From the NCBI GenBank assembly GCA_029553475.1, contig JAKPKV010000048.1, positions 62,001-126,000 of the forward strand: a DNA stretch of 64,000 nt, written 5' to 3'. A program made the translations under genes and the position numbers. The notes beneath the pieces are model-generated. The model had not been told where the DNA came from. It searched no databases and saw nothing but the letters and a program-made list of their open reading frames with translations. Source of the stretch: Armatimonadota bacterium (GTDB lineage: Bacteria > Armatimonadota > Hebobacteria > CAIYQO01). The number at the start of each line of letters is the position of its first letter. Position 1 is the first letter of the stretch. Positions 1 through 9,004 of this stretch are shown piece after piece.

Positions 1-120
1 ATTGCCGGGATTGCGCCGTATCCATTGCTGGGCGAGGATGCCCAGGAGTGGGTGTCACGCACTCGGCGCGAAGGCGATGAACACCGGAGAAAACTACTTG
101 ATGAGGCATCAGGCCAGTGA
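1..120 (+). CDS. 3' end of a putative antitoxin gene (partial)
   Basis: The window opens inside a reading frame of 39 codons that ends in TGA at 118-120. The visible tail is charged and polar (TRREGDEHRRKLLDEASGQ at the end), which suits the C-terminal, toxin-binding part of a small antitoxin. The stop overlaps the start of a PIN-domain toxin gene, the usual VapB-VapC arrangement with translational coupling. The DNA-binding N-terminus lies outside the window, so the antitoxin family cannot be told. The antitoxin role is inferred from position only. Confidence 0.5.
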   Translation: MAGIAPYPLLGEDAQEWVSRTRREGDEHRRKLLDEASGQ

Positions 121-560
121 TGACCGATCTGTTTGACGGCGTCTCCCGTCTCTTCCTGGATTCCGCGCCGCTCATTTATTTCGTCGAGAGACACCCGTCG
201 TATTTTCCTCGACTAGTGTCGTGCTTCACGGCGATAGCGCAGGGGCAGTTCATCGGCGTTACCTCACCGATTACGCTCGCTGAATGCATGGTTGGCCCAG
301 AGCGCCTGCAGTCAACGTATCTTCAGCGTGCATTTGCAGAAGCCATACTGCATGCCGATAACGTGCACTTTCAACGCATTCATGAGAAAGAAGCGCGTCT
401 TGCAGCGAAAATTCGCGTTCGATACCGCTTGCTTATGCCAGATGCGCTACAGATCGCCACAGCAATCAACACACAGTGCGATGCATTCCTGACGAATGAT
501 CTCGACCTTCGCCGCGTGACCGAACTGCGTATTCTCACCGTCGCTCAGCTACCACGGTAA
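120..560 (+). CDS. PIN-domain toxin, VapC-like
   Basis: A 146-residue protein with the acidic active site of PIN-domain ribonucleases: Asp14 in LFLDSAPLIYF, Glu55 in TLAE, Asp108 in MPDALQIA and Asp127 in LTNDLDL. VapC enzymes bind Mg2+ or Mn2+ and cleave RNA, often tRNA, when the partner antitoxin is lost. The ATG at 120 overlaps the stop of the upstream gene by one base; a GTG at 117 is an alternative start. There is no clear ribosome binding site, which fits translational coupling. Length and motif order are typical of the family; the RNA target cannot be told. Confidence 0.88.
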   Translation: MTDLFDGVSRLFLDSAPLIYFVERHPSYFPRLVSCFTAIAQGQFIGVTSPITLAECMVGPERLQSTYLQRAFAEAILHADNVHFQRIHEKEARLAAKIRVRYRLLMPDALQIATAINTQCDAFLTNDLDLRRVTELRILTVAQLPR

Positions 561-644
561 TCTTCACCTCCTCATCGCTTCGCCGCTCTACCGTGTCACA
601 TTTCCGTCCCTCCCCTCCCTCGCTCGCGTGCTACAGTACAGGGG

Positions 645-911
645 ATGTATAACGACGCGGTGATTGCCAATAAGGTGCGGGAGGCGATTTTGCTGGCGGC
701 GGGGGTGAACGCGCAGGACATCGTCATCGCCGCCCACGAGCGCGTGGTGCACCTCTCCGGAGAGGTGGATACGCCCGAGCAGGTGCGGCTGGCGGAGGCG
801 GCGGCCGCCGGGGTGGAGGGCGTGCTGCGCGTGGAGAACGACCTGTACGTGCGCCCGGGGCGCTGGCCGCCCGCCGAGCCGGAGATCCTGCCCTGGTACG
901 GGAGGCGCTGA
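645..911 (+). CDS. BON-domain protein
   Basis: A small protein of 88 residues whose residues about 7-70 match the BON fold: an N-terminal helix (NKVREAILLAAGVNA), then VHLSGEVDTPEQVRLAEAAAAGVEGVLRVENDL, written here in pieces as the conserved 'V-L-G-V-x(7)-A-A-x-V-x-G-V-V-N-L' pattern. BON domains bind phospholipid or act as periplasmic or adaptor modules (OsmY-type). No signal peptide is present, so it is probably cytoplasmic or an adaptor. It ends 2 bases before a metallophosphoesterase gene and is likely co-transcribed with it. Confidence 0.8.
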   Translation: MYNDAVIANKVREAILLAAGVNAQDIVIAAHERVVHLSGEVDTPEQVRLAEAAAAGVEGVLRVENDLYVRPGRWPPAEPEILPWYGRR

Positions 912-913
912 GC

Positions 914-1681
914 ATGGCGGCGGATGCGCTGACGCTGGCGGTGGTGGGCGATCTGCACTGGCAGGTGGATCAGCGCCCGACCTTTCACCACCACTTCACG
1001 ACGGTGCACGAGGTGGCCGACTTCCTCATCCTGCCCGGCGATCTCACCGGCGCCGGCCTGTCCGAAGAGGCGCGCCTGCTGGCCGCGGTGTTGGCGCAGG
1101 TGCACATCCCCGTCATCGCCGTGCTGGGCAACCACGACGTGCATACCGACAACGGCCCGGAGGTGACCCGCATCCTGGAGGACGCCGGCGTGCGCGTGCT
1201 GCGCGGCGGGGGCGATGCCGTCACCTTCGCCGCGCGCGGCCTCACCGTCGGCTTTTGCGGCACGAAAGGCTTCTGCGGCGGGTTTGGCGCGCGCTGCCTC
1301 ACGCCCTTCGGCGAGCCGGCGATCAAGGAATTCATCGCGGAGACGAAGGAGGAAGCGGCGCGGGTGGACCATGACCTGCGCGCCCTGCATGCCGATTTCA
1401 CGGTGGTGGTGTTCCACTACTCGCCCATCGAGGCGACGGTGCAGGGCGAGCCGCGCGAACTCTATCCCTTCCTCGGCTCCTCGCTCCTCTGCGAGCCGGT
1501 GGATAAGCTGGGCGCCAACCTGGTGGTGCACGGCCACGCCCACCTGGGCGCGGAGCGCGGGCACACCGCCTCCGGCATCCCGGTGCGCAACGTCGCGCTG
1601 CCGGTGCTGAAGCGCTCCTACGCCATTCTCGAATTCGCCGCCGAGACGCGCCTGATGCGGGCGACGGGCACAGATGGGTGA
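914..1681 (+). CDS. Calcineurin-like metallophosphoesterase
   Basis: A 255-residue protein carrying the full set of metallophosphoesterase motifs: GDLHW near the N-terminus (D-x-H), LPGDLT (G-D-x), LGNHDV (G-N-H-D), VVFHYSP (third His) and VVHGHAHLG (G-H-x-H). These bind two metal ions that hydrolyse phosphomonoesters or diesters. No signal peptide is seen, so it should be cytoplasmic. It starts 2 bases after the BON gene stop, so the pair probably forms an operon. The substrate is not predictable; the set resembles the small YfcE/Icc-like group rather than a nucleotidase. Confidence 0.9.
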   Translation: MAADALTLAVVGDLHWQVDQRPTFHHHFTTVHEVADFLILPGDLTGAGLSEEARLLAAVLAQVHIPVIAVLGNHDVHTDNGPEVTRILEDAGVRVLRGGGDAVTFAARGLTVGFCGTKGFCGGFGARCLTPFGEPAIKEFIAETKEEAARVDHDLRALHADFTVVVFHYSPIEATVQGEPRELYPFLGSSLLCEPVDKLGANLVVHGHAHLGAERGHTASGIPVRNVALPVLKRSYAILEFAAETRLMRATGTDG

Positions 1682-1713
1682 CGCGTGTAAAGAACGCCCT
1701 GCAAGGGCGTGTG

Positions 1714-1891
1714 CCGTTTGCCACGGGTGGAGCGGGGCGGAACCCGTGGACAGCCGAATACGACGCACAAGCCCCAACGGGGCGACAGACGATGTCTGCT
1801 GTCGCCCCGTTGGGGCTCACATCATCGCACGCACCCCACGGGTTCCGCCCCGCTCCACCCGTGGCAAACGGCTTTCGACCCTTCGGGTCTG
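1714..1891. repeat. Repeat family A, copy 1: 36-bp inverted repeat with inner hairpin
   Basis: Positions 1714-1749 and 1836-1871 are perfect inverted arms of 36 bp. Between them lies a second perfect hairpin (1771-1788 with 1799-1816, 18 bp). The right side ends with a CCCTTCGGGT mini-hairpin. This copy fills most of the 320-base space between the metallophosphoesterase gene and the bactofilin-like gene. Related copies lie at 3124-3252 and 9005-9105, each just after a stop codon. It could act as a transcription terminator or be a nonautonomous mobile element. Confidence 0.9.
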
Positions 1892-2001
1892 ACGGCGAAG
1901 AGTGCAATCCCCGCACATGCCCGCCGTTTTGCCGGGAAATTCGCCACCGTGCTCGCCGCGCCGGGCGCACACTGGGGGCGGATGGGCGAGAGGAGGGGCA
2001 T

Positions 2002-3090
2002 ATGCGCGCGCGATGGCTGGTTTGGCTGCTCCTGCTGGCGGTCGTGCCGGCGCTGGCGCTGGAGCTGCGCAACGGGGATACCGTCACCATCCCGGCGGGG
2101 ACGACCATCACCGATGACCTGGTGGTGAGCGGCGGCACGGTGCGCGTGGACGGCGCGGTGACGAACGACCTGGTGGTGGCGGGCGGCAACGTCCGCGTGA
2201 ACGGCAGCGTGGGAGGCAACCTCATCGCCGCCGGCGGCAACGTCCGCGTGGCGGGACCGGTGGCGGGCACCATTTACGCGGCGGGCGGCACGCTGGAGCT
2301 GGACGGGGCCGTTGGCCGTAATCTCGTGGTCACCGGCGGCACCGTCACCCTCGGCCCGGAGAGCCGCGTGGAGCGCGACGTCGCCGTCTCCGGCGGACAG
2401 GTGGTGCTGGCGGGCACGGTGGCGCGCCACGTGCTGGTGGGGGCCGGCAACCTGACGGTGGAGGATACCGCGCGCATCGGCGGCGACCTCACCGGTCAGG
2501 CGCCCGCGCCGGAGATTGCGCCGGGGGCGGTCATTGCGGGCGAAACGCGACTGACGGAGCCGGCGAAGCGCGATGGCAGGCGGCCGGGCTTCCTGGGGCT
2601 GGCTCTCTGGCGCGTCTTCACCACCCTCGGCCTGCTGCTGCTCGGGCTGCTGACGATTGTCGCCGCGCCGCGCGTCACCCGTGAGGCGGTCACCATGATC
2701 GCCGCGCATCCGTGGGGCACGCTGCTCGCCGGCCTCATCGCGCTCTTCCTGACCCCGCTGCTCATTCTCGTGCTGGTGGCGTTCATCATCACCATTCCGC
2801 TGGCCATCCTGCTGCTGCTCTTCTGGCTCATCGCGCTCATGGTGGCGCCGGTCTTCGCCGTTATCCGCATCGGCGCGTGGCTCTGGCGGCGCAGCGGCAG
2901 CCTGTACGCGGCGCTGCTCATCGGCGTGCTGGTCTATTTCCTGGTGCGGCTCATCCCCGTCCTCGGCGATCTCGTGGGGATCCTCGTGCTGGTCTTCGGC
3001 CTGGGGGCGCTGGCGCTCACGCTGCAGGCGCGCACCGCCAGCCCGCTCTTCCGCCGCCCCGAACCGCCGGGGCCGGTGGAAGCGGCGTAG
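2002..3090 (+). CDS. Bactofilin-like (polymer-forming) membrane protein
   Basis: The ATG at 2002 follows a GAGGAGGGG ribosome binding site and gives 362 residues; longer in-frame readings upstream run through repeat A. Residues 1-19 form a signal peptide (VWLLLLAVVPALALE). Residues 20-175 are a run of short beta repeats of the type 'GG-V-V-G-V-N-L-V-A-GGNVRV', as in bactofilin and other right-handed beta-helix proteins. Residues about 205-340 contain four or five hydrophobic segments, followed by a short charged tail. The layout (exported beta-helix plus membrane domain) matches proteins annotated as polymer-forming cytoskeletal proteins; a cell-envelope scaffold role is inferred. Confidence 0.8.
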   Translation: MRARWLVWLLLLAVVPALALELRNGDTVTIPAGTTITDDLVVSGGTVRVDGAVTNDLVVAGGNVRVNGSVGGNLIAAGGNVRVAGPVAGTIYAAGGTLELDGAVGRNLVVTGGTVTLGPESRVERDVAVSGGQVVLAGTVARHVLVGAGNLTVEDTARIGGDLTGQAPAPEIAPGAVIAGETRLTEPAKRDGRRPGFLGLALWRVFTTLGLLLLGLLTIVAAPRVTREAVTMIAAHPWGTLLAGLIALFLTPLLILVLVAFIITIPLAILLLLFWLIALMVAPVFAVIRIGAWLWRRSGSLYAALLIGVLVYFLVRLIPVLGDLVGILVLVFGLGALALTLQARTASPLFRRPEPPGPVEAA

Positions 3091-3123
3091 GATTGTGACG
3101 TTGACATTGGGGGCTTTGCCATC

Positions 3124-3252
3124 ACACGCATCCCGCGGGGGTGATAGGTGCCTCTGGCGCCCCCGCGGGGCGTGTGCTCTTCGTGCGGGCTCTCCACGGG
3201 TTCCGCCGCGCTGCACCCGTGGCAAACGGCTTTTCGGCCCTTCGGGCCTGAC
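3124..3252. repeat. Repeat family A, copy 2
   Basis: This shorter copy has a hairpin made of ACACGC..CCCGCGGGGG and its complement (about 3124-3175), then the conserved CCACGGGTTCCGCCGCGCTG..ACCCGTGG palindrome at 3194-3222, and a GGCCCTTCGGGCC mini-hairpin near 3236-3248. It sits between the convergent bactofilin-like and GH99-like genes, where a bidirectional terminator would be expected. Confidence 0.8.
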
Positions 3253-3269
3253 AAATCGGAGGCGGGCTG

Positions 3270-4364
3270 CTAGCAGAACACCTTTTTCACCGCGTCCAGG
3301 TAGCCGTACTCGAACTGCGTGTCCGGCTCCAGGTAGCTGCCCTCGCTCCACTCGTTCCAGGCGTTGATGGTGATGAGTTTGGGGTGCAGGGCGTGGCGAT
3401 CCACGAAGGCTTTCGCCGCGCGCAGGTAGTGGGCGAAGCGCTCCGGGGTGCCGCCGGCGACGAATTCGGTGAGGCGTTTCGCGTAGCGCGGGTTGGTGTC
3501 CCAGCCGATGGAGACGTGGGGGAAGAAGGGCACGGAGAAGTCGCGTTCCCACCCCTCCCAGGCGGCGATGGCCTTCTCCGCCCAATCCGCGTAATCGCCG
3601 TGCGGGCGCACGTAGTGGCACCACTGGTAGTTCGTCAGGCTGTCGAAACCCAGCGCCGCGATGGTGCTGTTTTGTGTGGGCGTGGCGTCGCCGGGGGCGG
3701 AGACGGTGGCGGGGATGTTGCCCCAGAGTATGGCCTGCAGATGCAGGCCGGGGAAGCCGGCGGCGACCACTTTGGCGCGGAAGGCGTCCAGCGCCGCGCG
3801 CGTCTCCGCCAGCCCGCCCAACCCCTGCATCAGCGTGCCCAGCTCGTAGATGGCGAAGACCGGCTTGCCGTCAATGGTGTAGTAGGACGGATGCTTCAGG
3901 AAGAATTTGAGCACGCGGTCGGTGGCCCGGTCGAACTGCGCGCGGTCCACCGCGCCGGGCCAGATCACCTCGTAGCGCTCGGAGCGCGTCAGGTCCCACA
4001 GCGTGCTGGCGTCGTGGTTCGCCCACATCAGGTAGAACTTGACGCGGCGGTGGTTCGGCGCTTTGAAAAACCCCTGGGTCAGCGCCTCTTCCAGGAACGG
4101 CTTGTTCTCGTACCAGTACCAATCGAAGATGAAGGTGTTCACCCCGTGGTCGGCGGCGGCGTCAATCTTTTTGGCCATCGCCGCCGGGTCCGCTTCGCTC
4201 TCGTAGCCCCACAGCGGCACGCGCGGCTGATACTGCCCGGGGGTTTTGGGCTTCGCCTTGCGAATCGTCTCCCACTCGCCGATGCCCTCCGGCATAAACG
4301 CCCGCCAGCGCGGTTCATCGTGGTAGGCGGGCCAGTAAAAGGCGGCGATATCGTAGTTGCTCAT
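3270..4364 (-). CDS. GH99-like / WbsX-family glycan protein
   Basis: A 364-residue protein that reads as a complete WbsX/GH99-like domain. It shows the N-terminal signature (YDIAAFYWPAYH, GIGEWETI, a KPKTPGQYQPRVPLWGY stretch), the beta-strand 'GVNTFIFDWYWYENKPFLEE', and the C-terminal motif INAWNEWSEGSYLEPDTQ, all hallmarks of this family. Family members are associated with polysaccharide synthesis loci or endo-alpha-mannosidase-type hydrolysis. No signal peptide is present, so it is predicted to be cytoplasmic. It is convergent with the bactofilin-like gene and separated from it by repeat A. The exact glycan is unknown. Confidence 0.85.
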   Translation of the reverse strand: MSNYDIAAFYWPAYHDEPRWRAFMPEGIGEWETIRKAKPKTPGQYQPRVPLWGYESEADPAAMAKKIDAAADHGVNTFIFDWYWYENKPFLEEALTQGFFKAPNHRRVKFYLMWANHDASTLWDLTRSERYEVIWPGAVDRAQFDRATDRVLKFFLKHPSYYTIDGKPVFAIYELGTLMQGLGGLAETRAALDAFRAKVVAAGFPGLHLQAILWGNIPATVSAPGDATPTQNSTIAALGFDSLTNYQWCHYVRPHGDYADWAEKAIAAWEGWERDFSVPFFPHVSIGWDTNPRYAKRLTEFVAGGTPERFAHYLRAAKAFVDRHALHPKLITINAWNEWSEGSYLEPDTQFEYGYLDAVKKVFC

Positions 4365-4589
4365 ACGTCATCCTCACTCCGTCGGCGTCGAACATCTTCC
4401 TTTTCGCGGCGGGGCGACGGAGTCCTGCCGAAAAACGGGCGAGAATGCGCGCCCCGGTCGCCGCGCGCGATTTTCGTCCAGTGCGTTTCCAATCTTGACG
4501 ATACCTGTTATGATTGCGCTGCGCATGCATCACCCCACGCCGGCGGGCCTGCCCCCGGCGTCGTCATGGGCGAAACGGAGGCTATTTCG

Positions 4590-5114
4590 ATGACCACGGC
4601 TCGCAAGTACCAGTTCTCCTGGAACCTGCTCGGCGACCTGGCGCTGGGACGGCCGAATCTGGGCCCGTTCACGCGGCTGGAGGTGTATCGGCTGATGCAG
4701 TATGCGCTCCGCGATGTCATCGAACAGCGCTATGGCGCGGAGGAAACCGACCGGCTGTTTTACGAGGCGGGGAAGCTGGCCGGGCAGCAGTTCTACGCGA
4801 ATGTCTTCGGGCCGATGCACGATTTTGACGAGTTCGTGCGCGCGATGCAGGTGGTGCTCCGCGAGATGGGCATCGGCGTCCTGCGCGTGGAGGAGGCGAA
4901 CCTGGACACGCGGCGCTTCGTGCTGACCGTGTCCGAAGACCTGGACTGCTCCGGCTTGCCCGAGCTCGACACCGAAATCTGCGTCTATGATGAAGGCTTC
5001 ATCGCCGCGTTGCTGGAAAGCTTCACCGGCGCCCGCTTCAAAGTGAAAGAGGTTGACTGCTGGTGTTCCGGGGACCGCACCTGCCGCTTCACCGCCGAAG
5101 CGGTCGCGGAGTAG
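4590..5114 (+). CDS. V4R-domain sensor protein
   Basis: A 174-residue protein starting at the ATG at 4590, after a CGGAGG ribosome binding site. Residues about 85-172 form a V4R (4-vinyl reductase type) domain with its diagnostic ending: a conserved 'VKEVDCWCSGDRTCRF' Cys cluster. N-terminal residues 10-85 look like the helical cap found with V4R domains that bind small hydrophobic ligands or haem-like cofactors. The stop lies 2 bases before the start of a diguanylate cyclase, so the two very likely form a ligand-sensing pair acting on c-di-GMP. Confidence 0.85.
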   Translation: MTTARKYQFSWNLLGDLALGRPNLGPFTRLEVYRLMQYALRDVIEQRYGAEETDRLFYEAGKLAGQQFYANVFGPMHDFDEFVRAMQVVLREMGIGVLRVEEANLDTRRFVLTVSEDLDCSGLPELDTEICVYDEGFIAALLESFTGARFKVKEVDCWCSGDRTCRFTAEAVAE

Positions 5115-5116
5115 CC

Positions 5117-6538
5117 ATGCCGATGCACCTCGACGCGCAGCCGCGCGATAGCCAGGACGCCCTTGACCAGGCGATTGCCATCTTGCACGCGGTGGTGTGC
5201 AAGGCGACCGTGTCGGAGGCGCCGCCGCCGCCGTTCGCGGACCACGCCCAGTTCGCCGTCCTCTATCAGACGCTGCTGGAGCTGCGGCAGTTCACGCTCG
5301 CGCTGGCCTACGGCGACCTCTCCGGCAAGCTGCACAGCCGCGGGTATTTGGCCGGAGCGATGAAATCGCTGCAGGCCAGCCTACGCCACCTCACCTGGCA
5401 GACCCAGCAGATCGCCGCCGGCGACTTCACCCAGCAGGTGGACTTCATGGGGGAATTCTCGCGGGCGTTCAATACCATGGTGACGCGGCTGGCGGATGTG
5501 CGCACCGCGCTGGAGCACGAGATCGCGGAACGCGAACACGCCGAGGCCGCGGAACGCGAGCAGCGCCATCTCGCGGAAGCGCTCCAGCGGGCCGGCCAGG
5601 TGCTGGGCTCCTCTCTCGATCTGGATCAGGTGCTGGACCGCATTCTCGAGCTGGCGCGCGCGCTGGTGGCGTATGATGCCGCCCAGCTCTTCCTGGAAGC
5701 GGAAGGGGATTTGACGCCGGTCCGCGCGGCGGGAGCGGGCATGGACCCCGCCATCCTGCGCCGGTTAGCGGCGTCCGCCGGCCCGTGCAGTCTGTTGCCC
5801 GGCGCGGACGGGCGCCCGGGGACCTGGATCGGGGTGCCGATCCTGGCGCACGAGCAGGTGATCGGCTATCTCGCGCTCTTCAACAAGGAGCGGGGCTATT
5901 TCCACGATGAACACTGCCGCCGCTTGGCCGCCTTTGCCGGACAGGCGGCGCTGGCGCTGCAGAACGCGCGCCTGTTCCGCGCCGTGGAACGGTTGGCCAC
6001 CACCGACAGCCTCACCGGCATCTACAATCGGCGGCACTTCATGGCGCTGGCGATCACGGAAATGTCGCGGTCCACGCGGTTCCGCCACCCGCTCTCCGCC
6101 GTCATGCTCGATATTGACCATTTCAAACGGGTGAATGACACCTGTGGGCACCTGGTCGGCGACATGGCGCTGCGCGAGGTGGCCCAGCGGTGTACGCGGC
6201 AGCTGCGGCCGTACGACATCATCGCGCGCTACGGGGGCGAAGAATTCGTGCTGCTGCTGCCGCAAACGGACGCCGACGGCGCGCGCGAGGTGGCCGAGCG
6301 CTTGCGCGCGAGCATCGAAGCCGCGCCAGTGACGGCGAATGAGCGGCGCGTCCCGCTCACCATCAGCCTGGGCGTCAGCACGACGCCGGGAGAGATGCCG
6401 TTCGATCCCTCCCGCGCCGAGCTGGTGATTGCCGCCCTCATCAACGAGGCCGATCAGGCCCTGTATGCCTCGAAACAGCGGGGACGCAACCGCGTCACGC
6501 ACTGGCGTGACAGCGGGACCGTCACCGCCGTGAGATGA
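5117..6538 (+). CDS. HAMP-GAF-GGDEF diguanylate cyclase
   Basis: The ATG at 5117 gives 473 residues. Residues about 75-130 form a HAMP-like segment (HLTWQTQQIAAGDFTQQVDF), 135-160 a coiled coil, 160-290 a GAF domain, and 300-465 a GGDEF domain. The active-site motif is GGEEF at 373-377, with the metal-binding LDIDHFKRVND at 331-341. An inhibitory RxxD site (RPYD, 364-367) lies exactly five residues before it, so product inhibition by c-di-GMP is expected. There is no transmembrane segment; signals probably come from the GAF domain and from the V4R protein encoded 2 bases upstream. Confidence 0.95.
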   Translation: MPMHLDAQPRDSQDALDQAIAILHAVVCKATVSEAPPPPFADHAQFAVLYQTLLELRQFTLALAYGDLSGKLHSRGYLAGAMKSLQASLRHLTWQTQQIAAGDFTQQVDFMGEFSRAFNTMVTRLADVRTALEHEIAEREHAEAAEREQRHLAEALQRAGQVLGSSLDLDQVLDRILELARALVAYDAAQLFLEAEGDLTPVRAAGAGMDPAILRRLAASAGPCSLLPGADGRPGTWIGVPILAHEQVIGYLALFNKERGYFHDEHCRRLAAFAGQAALALQNARLFRAVERLATTDSLTGIYNRRHFMALAITEMSRSTRFRHPLSAVMLDIDHFKRVNDTCGHLVGDMALREVAQRCTRQLRPYDIIARYGGEEFVLLLPQTDADGAREVAERLRASIEAAPVTANERRVPLTISLGVSTTPGEMPFDPSRAELVIAALINEADQALYASKQRGRNRVTHWRDSGTVTAVR

Positions 6539-6553
6539 CGCCGGTAGCGCGGG

Positions 6554-7723
6554 TTATCCGGCCACCGGCCGCCGCACCACCGCGTCCACCCGCGCCCAGT
6601 AGGGGGCCATCTCCACCACCGCGCCCGTCGCCAGGGCGTCGTCTATGCCGAAGCAGGTGACGGCGGAGTCGAGGCCGTCGGTGAGCGAGGTGTGCGACGG
6701 CGCGCCGCGCAGCATGCTCTCGGCGATGCCGCGGCAGAGGATGTCGTCGCCGCCGCCATGCCCGCCGCTGGCGTCGGTGGAGATATTCTCACACCGCGTG
6801 CCAAAACCGATGCGCTGGACCTCGATGGTGCCGGCGATGACGTCGGCGCGCAGCGCGCCCTCGGTGCCCAGCAGATACATGCGGCGCTCGGGGATGCCGG
6901 CGTTGCAGTTGGTGTGAAACGTCGCGCGCACGTTGTTCTCGAACTCGATGATCGCCACCTGATTGTCCACGATATCCTTGTCGGCGGTGAAGGGATCCAC
7001 GTCCTGCACGCGCCAGAGGTGGCAGTACGCCCGGCGGCCGCCCTCGGGGTCCGTCCCCAGGCGGTCCATGTGGCGGGCGTTGGCCGGGATGAAGAAGTCG
7101 CAGCCGCCGAAGCTGGCGACGCGGCGGGCGCGGCTGCCCACGAACCAGTTGACGAGATCCACGTCGTGGCAGCATTTTTCCAGCAGGTGGGTGCCGGCGT
7201 TGGCGGTGAAGCGCCGCCAGTCGGCGTGGATGAAGCCGCCGTGGCCGAAGGAGAGCGTCTCGTTGAACTCCATGCTCACCAGCTCGCCGATGATGCCCTG
7301 CTCCAGCAGCGCCTTGATGCGCAGGTAATGCGGCGAGTAGCGCAGGGTGAAGCCGATGGTGAACATTTTGCCGCTGCGCTGCCAGGCGTCATACATCGCC
7401 AGGCAGTCGGGCAGCGTCGTCGCCAGCGGTTTCTCGCAGAAGACGTGCTTGCCCGCGTCGAAGGCGGCCACCGTCTGCGCGGCGTGCGCGCAGTTCCACG
7501 AGCCGATCATCACCCAGTCAATGGCCGGGTCGCGCACCAGCGCTTCAGCGGAATCATACACCGTCGCGTCCGTCCGGAACAACTGCCGCGCCCCGGCGAT
7601 GGCGTCGGCGCTCGGATCATACAACGCCCGAATCTCGATCTCCGGCGACGCCTGGCAGACGCCGTGCGCCACGCCGTTCAACCGTCCCCCACAGCCAATC
7701 AACCCCACGCCAACCGTGCCCAT
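6554..7723 (-). CDS. Gfo/Idh/MocA-family oxidoreductase
   Basis: The start at 7723 is preferred over an ATG 6 bases upstream because an AGAGG ribosome binding site is then about 7 bases away; this gives 389 residues. The N-terminal Rossmann domain begins VGVGLIGCGGR and contains the family motif GKHVFCEKPLATT, whose Lys helps bind substrate and cofactor. A conserved CHDVDLVNWF follows in the C-terminal alpha/beta domain. Members oxidise or reduce sugars, inositols or amino sugars with NAD(P). The gene is divergent from a URO-D-type gene and convergent with the cyclase gene. Substrate unknown. Confidence 0.9.
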   Translation of the reverse strand: MGTVGVGLIGCGGRLNGVAHGVCQASPEIEIRALYDPSADAIAGARQLFRTDATVYDSAEALVRDPAIDWVMIGSWNCAHAAQTVAAFDAGKHVFCEKPLATTLPDCLAMYDAWQRSGKMFTIGFTLRYSPHYLRIKALLEQGIIGELVSMEFNETLSFGHGGFIHADWRRFTANAGTHLLEKCCHDVDLVNWFVGSRARRVASFGGCDFFIPANARHMDRLGTDPEGGRRAYCHLWRVQDVDPFTADKDIVDNQVAIIEFENNVRATFHTNCNAGIPERRMYLLGTEGALRADVIAGTIEVQRIGFGTRCENISTDASGGHGGGDDILCRGIAESMLRGAPSHTSLTDGLDSAVTCFGIDDALATGAVVEMAPYWARVDAVVRRPVAG

Positions 7724-7903
7724 GATCATACCTCTCGCGGAGAGTGAGTGCGCAACCCCGGAGCACTATTCTGCCGCGCCGGGCGTTTCCCTCCCGATGC
7801 TGGTATCCGTCTACAGGAAATTCCCCGGATTTTCGCGGCTTGTCAGATGCGCCTGACTCGACTATCATGGGGCCGCAATCCGCCGCAGCGAAAGGCTGTC
7901 CAG

Positions 7904-8995
7904 ATGGAGAACACGTATCTCGCCCTCATGGGCCTGGCCCCCGCGGTGATTCCGCACTGGGAGCACTGGTCCAATCCCGACGCCGAGACCTACCTGACCG
8001 GCATTGACTACTACGATCACCCGCGGCGCTGCCGCGAGCGGATGGCGGCGCTGTATCCGCAGCTCAATCTGGGCATCCCGGCGGACGACGCGCCGAAGCC
8101 GCGCCCGACGCTCGACCTGACGGGCGAGAGCTCGAAGACGGATGAAAAGGGCAAGCACTACGTGCGCTGGGGCGAGAGCACCACCGGCCACTGGGATTGG
8201 GGCACGCCGTTCCGCACCGCCGAGGACGTGTTCGCCTTCTCGCCGCTGGCGCACGCCGCCGATTTCGCCCACATGGAGGTCGTCGAGAAGCGCGACTACT
8301 CCGACGAAGAGGCGCTCTACCGGATGTATCGCCAGAACTACCCCGCGGAGTGGGAGGCGGCGCAGCCGGGGACGGCGTCCATGGTGGGGTTTTACAACAC
8401 CACCTTCATGTGGCCGCTGCTCACCTTCGGCTGGGAGCTGTTTCTGGAATGCTGCATGGACGAGCGCTTCGCGCCCATCATGGAGGAGTTCGCCGAGATC
8501 AACCGGCGCGTCTTCCGCGCCTTCGCCCGCCTGCCGGTGAATTTCGTCGTCTGCCACGACGACATCGTCACCACCCGCGGCCCGGTCTGCTCGCCGGCGT
8601 GGATGCACACATACGTCTTTCCGCGCTATGAGGAGTACTGGGGGCTGCTGAAGGCCAGCGGCAAAGAGGTGATCTTCATGGTGGACGGCTGCGTGGACGC
8701 CTTCGTCGCCGACGTGATGGCCTGCGGCGCCCGCGGCATCATCTCCGAGCCTTATACCGACTACCGCGCCATCGCCCGCACGTACGACAATCCCTTCGTC
8801 GCCGGCGAGGGCGACAACCGCGTCCTCATGCGCAACGACCCTGCCGAAATCCGCGCGATGGTGGACCGCATGGTGGAGACATCGAAGATGACCGGCGGCT
8901 ACATCCTCTGCATCGGCAACCACATCCCGTGGAACATCCCCGGCGAGGCGATCAAGGTCTACCTGGACTACGCGGCGGAGGTGGCCCACCGGTGA
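7904..8995 (+). CDS. Uroporphyrinogen decarboxylase-type (URO-D) methyltransferase-like protein
   Basis: The ATG at 7904 (MENTYLALMG) is preceded by AAAGG and gives 363 residues. The C-terminal half has the URO-D/MtaA-like barrel features: FVVCHDDIVTTRGPVCSPAW, a 'VIFMVDGCVDAFVADVMACGARG' strand-helix and a terminal GGYILCIGNHIPWNIPGEA, as in corrinoid-linked methyltransferases of non-methanogens. In such loci these proteins usually demethylate methylated sugars or amines through a cobalamin protein; none is encoded next to it here, so the methyl acceptor is unknown. It is not a haem-pathway HemE, lacking the typical N-terminal arginine-rich motif. Confidence 0.8.
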   Translation: MENTYLALMGLAPAVIPHWEHWSNPDAETYLTGIDYYDHPRRCRERMAALYPQLNLGIPADDAPKPRPTLDLTGESSKTDEKGKHYVRWGESTTGHWDWGTPFRTAEDVFAFSPLAHAADFAHMEVVEKRDYSDEEALYRMYRQNYPAEWEAAQPGTASMVGFYNTTFMWPLLTFGWELFLECCMDERFAPIMEEFAEINRRVFRAFARLPVNFVVCHDDIVTTRGPVCSPAWMHTYVFPRYEEYWGLLKASGKEVIFMVDGCVDAFVADVMACGARGIISEPYTDYRAIARTYDNPFVAGEGDNRVLMRNDPAEIRAMVDRMVETSKMTGGYILCIGNHIPWNIPGEAIKVYLDYAAEVAHR

Positions 8996-9004
8996 GGGCT
9001 GGGT

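Noticed and set aside
1678-2001. N-terminal extension of the bactofilin-like protein through repeat A
   Set aside because: The extension is encoded by the repeat; a good ribosome binding site and signal peptide mark the start at 2002.
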